Source: an uncultured Clostridia bacterium
GTDB taxonomy: Bacteria; Bacillota_A; Clostridia; TANB77; CAG-508
Assembly: GCA_947628335.1 (NCBI GenBank)
Contig: CANQZT010000104.1
Span: 1-5,461, forward strand
Direction of reading: 5' to 3'
Length of the DNA: 5,461 bases
Below are positions 1-4,526 of this stretch, piece after piece (position 1 is the first letter of the stretch; the number at the start of each line of letters is the position of its first letter). A model generated the notes under the pieces. That model saw nothing but the letters and a program-made list of their open reading frames with translations. It had not been told where the DNA came from and did no database searches. Position numbers and translations under genes: made by a program.

Positions 1-9
1 TGTTATAAT
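1..9 (+). promoter_or_regulatory. Extended -10 promoter element of the ABC exporter operon
   Basis: The first nine bases read TGTTATAAT, a perfect extended -10 element (TG, one base, TATAAT). Any -35 box would lie left of the window. Transcription would start near base 16, giving a leader of about 50 bases before the ATPase gene. No reading frame enters from the left without meeting a stop in the first 35 bases or so, so this looks like a true operon start and not the inside of a gene. Confidence 0.6.
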
Positions 10-55
10 CAAATGAAAAATATACTTAAGTAGTAGAAAGTAAATGAGCGAAGTA

Positions 56-63
56 AGAAAGGA
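56..63 (+). promoter_or_regulatory. Ribosome binding site of the ABC ATPase gene (bears on start choice)
   Basis: AGAAAGGA is the only purine-rich Shine-Dalgarno-like stretch before the gene. It touches the ATG at 64 with no spacer, which is too close for that start. It lies 12 bases before an in-frame GTG at 76, which is somewhat long but usable. The site therefore favours GTG 76 over ATG 64 without settling the matter. Confidence 0.45.
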
Positions 64-966
64 ATGGTTTTAAAAGTGAGTTTGGTATTAAAAAATGTAT
101 CAAAAACATTTGTAGGAAAGGTTGCAGTTGATAATATTTCATTTAGTATTGAAAATCCAGGAGTATATGGGTTATTAGGAACAAATGGTGCAGGCAAAAC
201 AACAACAATAAGAATGTTATTAGGTATTATAAAAAAAGATAGTGGAAATATTACTTGGAATGGAAAAGAGGTAGATAGAAAAAATGTTAATTTCGGATAT
301 TTACCAGAAGAAAGAGGCGTATATCCAAAGACAAAAATAATTGATCAGCTAATGTATTTTGCTGAATTGAAGGGGATGAAAAAAGAAGAAGCAAGACAAT
401 CTATAAATAAATGGGCAAAAGAACTAAAAGTAGAAGAATATTTACAAATGCCAGCTGAAAAATTATCAAAAGGAAATCAACAGAAAATACAATTTATGAC
501 AGCAATAATACATAATCCAGAATTAGTAGTATTAGATGAGCCATTTAGTGGATTAGATCCAGTAAATACAGAAATACTAAAAAATATCATAATAAGTTTA
601 GTAAGAAACGGAAAATATGTAATAATGTCAGCACATCAAATGGCAACAATAGAAGAATTTTGTAGTGATATTTTAATATTAAACAAAGGGAAAACCGTAT
701 TACAAGGAAATTTAAATGAAATAAAAGAAACATATCCAGCAAATCATATAGAAATCAACGTAAAACAAAATATAGAAGAATATATTAAAGAATTTGATTT
801 AAAAATAGAAAATGTAATAAACAATAATTATATTATAAAAATAAATGAAGAAGAAAATGCTCATAAACTTTTAAATAAATTGATCAGTGCAGGAATTGAT
901 GTAGATAAATTTGAAATTAAGAAACCTACTTTAAATGATATATTTATAGAAAAGGTAGGTGAGTAG
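64..966 (+). CDS. ABC transporter ATP-binding protein, NatA/YhaQ-like (ABC-2 exporter)
   Basis: This is the cytoplasmic ATPase subunit that powers an ABC-2 type exporter with the permease encoded next to it. Visible motifs, in order: Walker A GTNGAGKT (residues 39-46), a Q-loop region GYLPEERGVYP (78-88), the signature LSKGNQQ (134-140), Walker B LVVLDEP (154-160), the D-loop SGLDP (162-166) and the H-loop histidine in SAHQ (H191). The C-terminal ~85 residues resemble the DUF4162 domain that follows the ATPase in NatA-type proteins. At 300 residues the length is normal for the family. The usual Q-loop glutamine is glutamate (E82), which is common in this GYLPEERG subfamily. The substrate cannot be read from the sequence: relatives export sodium (NatAB) or peptides, or are uncharacterised. 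The start is uncertain. ATG 64 has its ribosome site directly adjoining, and GTG 76 would give a 296-residue protein beginning MSLVLKNVSK, which matches typical family N-termini. Confidence 0.95.
   Translation: MVLKVSLVLKNVSKTFVGKVAVDNISFSIENPGVYGLLGTNGAGKTTTIRMLLGIIKKDSGNITWNGKEVDRKNVNFGYLPEERGVYPKTKIIDQLMYFAELKGMKKEEARQSINKWAKELKVEEYLQMPAEKLSKGNQQKIQFMTAIIHNPELVVLDEPFSGLDPVNTEILKNIIISLVRNGKYVIMSAHQMATIEEFCSDILILNKGKTVLQGNLNEIKETYPANHIEINVKQNIEEYIKEFDLKIENVINNNYIIKINEEENAHKLLNKLISAGIDVDKFEIKKPTLNDIFIEKVGE
958..962 (+). promoter_or_regulatory. Ribosome binding site of the ABC permease gene (bears on start choice)
   Basis: GGTGA, within TAGGTGA (956-962), matches the anti-Shine-Dalgarno core and sits 5 bases before an in-frame TTG at 968. 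The GTG at 959 lies inside this site and has only AAAGG (951-955) 3 bases ahead of it. Spacing therefore favours TTG 968 as the true start, just after the ATPase stop codon (964-966). Confidence 0.5.
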
Positions 967-2194
967 TTTGAAAGATATAGTAACTGTAATGAAATTTACA
1001 ATAAAGGATATGGTAAAAAGAAAATCATTTATAATATCAACATTAATTATCCTATTTTTTATAGTAATTGGTTTTAATGTACCGAATATTGTAAAAGCAT
1101 TTAAAGGAGATAGTACAAAAGATAAATTGTTAATTGTAGATAATGATAATATCTTTGAAGGTAATTTGGAACTTTTAAAGCAAAACGATTTAGGATATGA
1201 TATTGAGATTGGAAAAGCAAGCTTTGATGAAATAAAAGCTAAAATAGAAAAAGAAGAAGTAAAAGAAGCTATAATTATTGAACGACAAGAAGAAAATATA
1301 AAAATTAGATACATAGTAGAAAATACAATTATGATGGATGAAGTGCCCGAAAGTATAGTAAATTCAATTAATTCTTTGTATTTTAATGTTCAAATTAATA
1401 AATTAGGTTTAACAGAGGAACAACTACAATTAATTATACCTAATTTTGAATTTAGTGTAGAACAAACTGGTGAAGAAAAGGCAAATGGAAATATATTTGT
1501 TATGATGCTTATGTCTATTGTATTATTTTATGCGATATATTTTTGTGCATATCAAGTATCAAGTTCAATAACTACAGAAAAAACATCAAAGATAATCGAA
1601 ACATTAGTAACATCAACAAGTCCTAAAACTATAGTATTAGGAAAAACAATAGGTATTGGTATTGTAGGATTATTACAATTGATATTAATTGTAGGAACCA
1701 CTGTTATAAGTGCTAAATTATTTTTAGATTCAGAACTGTTAAATGCAGTACTAGATATGTCTAATATTACAGTATATTTAGGGATTGTTACTATTATATA
1801 TTTTATATTAGGATATTTTACTTACGCTTTGTTATATGCATTAACAGGTTCAACTGTTAGCAAACCAGAGGATATACAATCAGCAAATAGTCCGGTGGCA
1901 TTACTTGCTGTAGTTGGATTTTATTTATCATATTTTACAATGATGAATCCAACAAGTGAGCTTAATATATTTGCATCGCTATTTCCAATATCATCACCAT
2001 TTTGTATGCCTTTTAGAATTATGATGGGGCTTGCAAGTAGAACAGACGTAGCAGTATCTATTGCAATTTTAATAATTTCAATACTAATTATAGCTAAAGT
2101 AGCCATAAAGATATATTCAAATGCGATATTAAATTATGGTACAAAAATGAGTTTAAAAGATATAATAAATATGTATAAAGATAAACAAAATTAA
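959..2194 (+). CDS. ABC-2 type transporter permease, NatB-like
   Basis: This is the membrane subunit of the exporter, partner of the ATPase encoded just before it. The architecture is that of the NatB/YhaP (ABC2_membrane_3) family. A basic N-terminus is followed by one membrane helix (about residues 23-45), a large mainly hydrophilic extracytoplasmic domain (about 46-177), then a hydrophobic C-terminal block with about five helices (roughly 178-200, 228-253, 268-296, 311-328 and 363-384). Two family hallmarks are visible. One is EKTSKIIETLVTSTSPK (207-223), the cytoplasmic loop after the second helix, followed by GKTIG (228-232). The other is SPFCMPFRIMMG (346-357) before the last helix. The length of 411 residues is typical. 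The gene overlaps the ATPase stop if it starts at GTG 959; a TTG start at 968 (MKDIVTVMKF...) has the better-spaced ribosome site and a more family-like N-terminus. Either arrangement implies translational coupling. A terminator follows 26 bases after the stop. Confidence 0.92.
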   Translation: MSSLKDIVTVMKFTIKDMVKRKSFIISTLIILFFIVIGFNVPNIVKAFKGDSTKDKLLIVDNDNIFEGNLELLKQNDLGYDIEIGKASFDEIKAKIEKEEVKEAIIIERQEENIKIRYIVENTIMMDEVPESIVNSINSLYFNVQINKLGLTEEQLQLIIPNFEFSVEQTGEEKANGNIFVMMLMSIVLFYAIYFCAYQVSSSITTEKTSKIIETLVTSTSPKTIVLGKTIGIGIVGLLQLILIVGTTVISAKLFLDSELLNAVLDMSNITVYLGIVTIIYFILGYFTYALLYALTGSTVSKPEDIQSANSPVALLAVVGFYLSYFTMMNPTSELNIFASLFPISSPFCMPFRIMMGLASRTDVAVSIAILIISILIIAKVAIKIYSNAILNYGTKMSLKDIINMYKDKQN

Positions 2195-2220
2195 TACAAT
2201 AAAGAAAAATTACAGATAAT

Positions 2221-2265
2221 AAAAAATGACAAATGGTCTAGATGTTAGAAATTTGTCATTTTTTT
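2221..2265. terminator. Bidirectional rho-independent terminator shared by convergent operons
   Basis: Bases 2221-2234 (AAAAAATGACAAAT) are the exact reverse complement of 2251-2264 (ATTTGTCATTTTTT). They enclose a 16-base loop that can form a small inner TCTA/TAGA stem (2237-2240 with 2246-2249). The core stem TGACAAAT/ATTTGTCA is followed by T7 on the plus strand and by T6 on the minus strand, so it can stop transcription from both sides. It lies 26 bases after the permease stop and 3 bases after the sortase stop on the other strand. Confidence 0.85.
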
Positions 2266-2267
2266 AG

Positions 2268-3068
2268 TTATTGAGTCTTTCTTGCAACAACTGCAAATCG
2301 GCCATCTTTTGTATGGTATGCACAAGTAGATAATGTCATTAAACTATCTCCATATTTTGCTGTTTTTCCAGTATCATATAAAGAGGCTTTTTTTGCATTA
2401 GTTACGAAATTATTATAGTCACTTTCATTACTAGCATTAATGAAATAATAATAGCGAAATACATTAGTATCAGTTTTATAATATAGTTTAGATTTAAAAG
2501 TGGCAATAATTTCATAAGTTGTATCTTCTTTATTTGTAGTAAATCTTATTGTAGGGTGAGACTCAAAAAATTTTTTATTTTGATATTTTAATAAATTGTT
2601 AAACATGGTGCCATTTTTTAAATTATGACCATAAATTAATAAATTACTACTTGGTAAATTCCAATCATAATCTTTATCTAAAAAAATAGATCCTCCAATA
2701 GAATATTCTTTTTTATAATTATGATTCATATAGAAATCATTATTAGAACATTGCAACACAGGATAATTTATATTAGTATTTTCAATTTCAATCCATGCAA
2801 CAATGTCAGAATTATCTTTTTGTAATTCTTCTAATTTTAACATTCGTTCTGTTTTTGAAATTTCTTTATCATTGTTTTCTATACTGCCTGGTTCTTCAGC
2901 AATAATATTGGTATTTTCAATGATATTATTTAGTAACTTACTTTCTTTATTTATATTGTGCATAATATATAAATAATGAATAATATAAGTAAGAGAAATA
3001 ATAATAAGTAATATGAATGTTATAAAAAGAATAGTTTTAAAAATTTTTTTTATATCAGTGCTATCCAT
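2268..3068 (-). CDS. srtB: Class B sortase
   Basis: This membrane-bound cysteine transpeptidase cuts the sorting signal of secreted proteins and joins them to cell-wall peptidoglycan. The 266-residue protein has a short cytoplasmic N-terminus, one membrane helix (about residues 11-34), a polar linker and a C-terminal sortase domain from about 75. Class B marks are the pre-strand helix and entry LQKDNSDIVAWIEIENTNINYPVLQ (82-106), the catalytic His in IYGHN (H148), the catalytic Cys in TLSTC (C249) and the active-site Arg in GRFAVVAR (R257). All three key residues are present. The spacing to the Arg and the long region between His and Cys also fit class B. The ribosome site AGAGG lies 7 bases before the ATG. 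The gene is second in an operon, 53 bases after a wall-anchored protein with an SPKTG signal, which is its likely substrate. Class B enzymes of Clostridia such as C. difficile SrtB are known to accept (S/P)PXTG motifs. It is less likely to be a housekeeping class A, D or E enzyme. Confidence 0.93.
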   Translation of the reverse strand: MDSTDIKKIFKTILFITFILLIIISLTYIIHYLYIMHNINKESKLLNNIIENTNIIAEEPGSIENNDKEISKTERMLKLEELQKDNSDIVAWIEIENTNINYPVLQCSNNDFYMNHNYKKEYSIGGSIFLDKDYDWNLPSSNLLIYGHNLKNGTMFNNLLKYQNKKFFESHPTIRFTTNKEDTTYEIIATFKSKLYYKTDTNVFRYYYFINASNESDYNNFVTNAKKASLYDTGKTAKYGDSLMTLSTCAYHTKDGRFAVVARKTQ

Positions 3069-3090
3069 ATATTTTCCTCTATTCTATATA

Positions 3091-3117
3091 TATAGCCGTA
3101 CTTAAAGTACGACTATA
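3091..3117 (-). ncRNA. Intercistronic RNA hairpin between anchored protein and sortase genes
   Basis: In the minus-strand transcript, bases 3117-3107 and 3101-3091 form an uninterrupted 11-bp stem (UAUAGUCGUAC with GUACGGCUAUA) around a UUUAA loop. One pair is G-U. The same position is a C-A mismatch in plus-strand RNA, so the fold favours the direction in which the operon is read. It begins 5 bases after the stop codon of the first gene and is not followed by a U-run. It therefore looks more like an RNA-stability, processing or partial-termination element than a full terminator. Function is inferred only. Confidence 0.55.
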
Positions 3118-3121
3118 ATAT

Positions 3122-4243
3122 TTAATCATCTCTTCTTAAAGCGATTGCACCAAGTATAGATGCTATAAGAACTAAAGCAGAAATTTCTAAATAATCATTT
3201 ACACCAGTTTTAGGACTTGTATCCTTTTCAGGTTCATCCTTTTTTATTGGAGTAAGTTTTGCATATAAACTAATATTATCATCAATAGGTAAAGCATAAT
3301 CATATTCATTTGTATAAGTTTGATCTGTATAGAAACCATCTATAGTATAATCTGTTAAATTTAAAGCCTGTAAATCTACTTTTTCTTTTAATTGTTCTTT
3401 AGTAAGAACAGAGCCTTTGATAACAGAAGCAGTTGAACTTTGTTCATTTAAATAAAAAATTATAATTACATTTGGAATAAAATCTTCACCAGCAATTTTT
3501 ATACTATTACCAGAGTTGCTTTCATAAATAATATTATTGTTTTTATCGGTAACAACTATCTTATCGCCAGAGGATAAAATTTTATTAACTGTATTTTCTG
3601 TATTTGTTATTTCAAATTCAGCTAAATTATCTTCTACAGCGATGTAAATAACATTTTCCTCTTGTGTTGAAGATAAAATACCATTCATAATTATTTCAGG
3701 ATTATTTTCGCTATCTGGAAGACTTTTTCCTTTTGCTATTTCTATACCAACATTATCATTTTCACCATTTTTATTTAAAGTTAATTCTATTATTTCAACA
3801 GTACCAGCATTTGCAAGTATACCACCAAAACCACAATTAGAAATAGTTACTTTATTAAGAATTAAATGACCTCCGTTATATGCTTGGGCACCATATTTGT
3901 GGGCATTTTTTAAACTAAGGTTTTCAAGAGTAATTGTTGCACCTTTTCCAGCAGTAATTAAACTACCGTCTGAGTTAACATCTGTCCATGATATAGTATC
4001 TTTTGAAATAGTGTGACCATTACCTTTAATAATTAAAACTTTATCAGTTATTCCAATATTTTTTGTTAAAGAAATATCATTATTTAATACTATAGTATCA
4101 CCATTTGTAGCAGTTTCTACAGCATTACGAAATGTATCTTCATTAGTTACTGGAATTTCTGTAGCTTTTGAAAAATTAGGTGTTAAAATTATACTAAATA
4201 ATGATATTCCTAAAAATAAAATAACTTTTTTTATATTTGTCAT
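3122..4243 (-). CDS. Wall-anchored surface protein: beta-helix region, Listeria-Bacteroides repeat, SPKTG sorting signal
   Basis: This is a secreted protein predicted to be linked to the cell wall by the sortase encoded next to it. The 373 residues show a signal peptide (basic NIKK, hydrophobic 7-21, likely cleavage after SKA at 27). Next comes a stretch (about 35-190) of short repeated strand-turn units such as GKGATITLENLSLKN, GGHLILNKVTISNC and GTVEIIELTLNKNG, typical of right-handed parallel beta-helix (pectin-lyase-like) folds. Residues about 258-332 resemble one Listeria-Bacteroides repeat (InlB B-repeat type), ending in IDGFYTD...YDYALPIDDNISLYAKL. The tail is acidic/Lys-rich, then SPKTG (343-347), a membrane helix (about 352-369) and RRDD. 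No catalytic residues of a known glycan lyase could be identified, so an adhesive or binding role is as likely as an enzymatic one. The ribosome site AAAGGA lies 10 bases before the ATG. It is the first gene of an operon with the sortase. I do not recognise a named gene. Confidence 0.88.
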   Translation of the reverse strand: MTNIKKVILFLGISLFSIILTPNFSKATEIPVTNEDTFRNAVETATNGDTIVLNNDISLTKNIGITDKVLIIKGNGHTISKDTISWTDVNSDGSLITAGKGATITLENLSLKNAHKYGAQAYNGGHLILNKVTISNCGFGGILANAGTVEIIELTLNKNGENDNVGIEIAKGKSLPDSENNPEIIMNGILSSTQEENVIYIAVEDNLAEFEITNTENTVNKILSSGDKIVVTDKNNNIIYESNSGNSIKIAGEDFIPNVIIIFYLNEQSSTASVIKGSVLTKEQLKEKVDLQALNLTDYTIDGFYTDQTYTNEYDYALPIDDNISLYAKLTPIKKDEPEKDTSPKTGVNDYLEISALVLIASILGAIALRRDD

Positions 4244-4273
4244 TTTATACCAATCCTTTCTAATATTAAATAC

Positions 4274-4310
4274 AAAAAAGCTAAAAATAAAATATCCTTA
4301 TGTTTTAGCC
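4274..4310 (-). terminator. Terminator-like hairpin in the leader of the surface-protein operon (possible attenuator)
   Basis: Read on the minus strand, GCTAAAA (4309-4303) pairs with TTTTAGC (4286-4280). ATAA (4301-4298) pairs with TTAT (4290-4287) after a single bulged C, and a 7-base loop GGATATT closes the fold. The 3' arm runs straight into T6 (4279-4274). This is the layout of an intrinsic terminator, but the stem is AU-rich and therefore weak. It lies 31 bases before the ATG of the surface protein, downstream of the candidate promoters, and no minus-strand gene precedes it. It is thus more likely a leader attenuator than the end of another gene. No known riboswitch consensus was recognised before it. 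Confidence 0.5.
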
Positions 4311-4327
4311 ATTTTCAATTATTATTT

Positions 4328-4357
4328 AGTATAAGCAATTTTTATTTTTTTATACAA
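4328..4357 (-). promoter_or_regulatory. Candidate promoter of the surface protein-sortase operon
   Basis: On the minus strand a -35-like TTGTAT (4357-4352) is separated by 18 bases from a -10-like TATACT (4333-4328). This places the transcript start near 4321 and a leader of about 78 bases containing the terminator-like hairpin. The -10 matches 5 of 6 consensus bases; the -35 shares only TTG. A second candidate is a perfect TATAAT at 4374-4369, with a poor -35 (TCGTAA, 4397-4392, 17-base spacer). Both would include the hairpin. In DNA this AT-rich, chance matches are common. Confidence 0.4.
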
Positions 4358-4451
4358 TTTATTCTTTTATTATAATTTTTTCTACATTAATTTACGAAAA
4401 TATGAATAATAGATTTTTTATAAATTAAAATACAAGAAATATCATAATAAG

Positions 4452-4480
4452 TTGAAAAAAATATTATTTAATAGTATAAT
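4452..4480 (+). promoter_or_regulatory. Sigma-A type promoter of the serpin gene
   Basis: TTGAAA (4452-4457) and a perfect TATAAT (4475-4480) are separated by exactly 17 bases. This is the best promoter in the window. The transcript should start near 4487, giving a leader of about 40 bases before the ATG at 4527. That start point also excludes the earlier in-frame ATG at 4485. Confidence 0.8.
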
Positions 4481-4513
4481 AAAAATGCAATTACAAATGA
4501 AAAATTATATTTT

Positions 4514-4522
4514 GGAGAGTGA
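4514..4522 (+). promoter_or_regulatory. Ribosome binding site deciding the serpin start
   Basis: GGAGAGTGA resembles the GGAGGTGA consensus, with GGAG ending 9 bases before the ATG at 4527. No comparable site precedes the in-frame ATG codons at 4485 and 4497. Confidence 0.7.
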
Positions 4523-4526
4523 TTAT

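Larger units (their letters stand above)
4244..4526. other. Divergent intergenic control region between surface operon and serpin gene
   Basis: This 283-base stretch has no supportable protein gene and is extremely AT-rich. From left to right it holds the surface-protein ribosome site (AAAGGA, 4259-4254, minus strand), the terminator-like leader hairpin, candidate minus-strand promoters, a middle part (about 4381-4450) in which I see nothing definite, then the serpin promoter and ribosome site. The back-to-back layout would let a single regulator act on both operons, but I found no clear operator palindrome. Confidence 0.7.

Noticed and set aside
9..197. Minus-strand frame at the left edge
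   Set aside because: It lies over the exporter promoter and the start of the ATPase gene, has no ribosome site, and its hydrophobic composition is what the complement of AT-rich coding DNA gives.
931..1314. Minus-strand frame of 127 codons inside the permease gene
   Set aside because: It is a shadow of a well-supported permease; the protein is Ser/Ile/Phe-rich, with no recognisable domain and no ribosome site.
1921..2106. Short minus-strand frame inside the permease gene
   Set aside because: It lies entirely within conserved permease motifs on the other strand and has no independent support.
3082..3107. Separate promoter for the sortase in the intergenic gap
   Set aside because: TATATA-like stretches exist on the minus strand, but no -35 box stands at proper distance; the short gap and matching functions favour one operon.
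4485..4526. N-terminal extension of the serpin from in-frame ATG 4485 (or 4497)
   Set aside because: ATG 4485 lies at or before the predicted transcript start from the TATAAT at 4475-4480. Neither ATG has a ribosome site, whereas ATG 4527 has a well-spaced one.
4244..4526. Riboswitch, CRISPR, tRNA or attachment site in the divergent gap
   Set aside because: I found no conserved riboswitch core, no regularly spaced repeats, no cloverleaf and no target-site duplication; only promoter elements and one simple hairpin are supportable.
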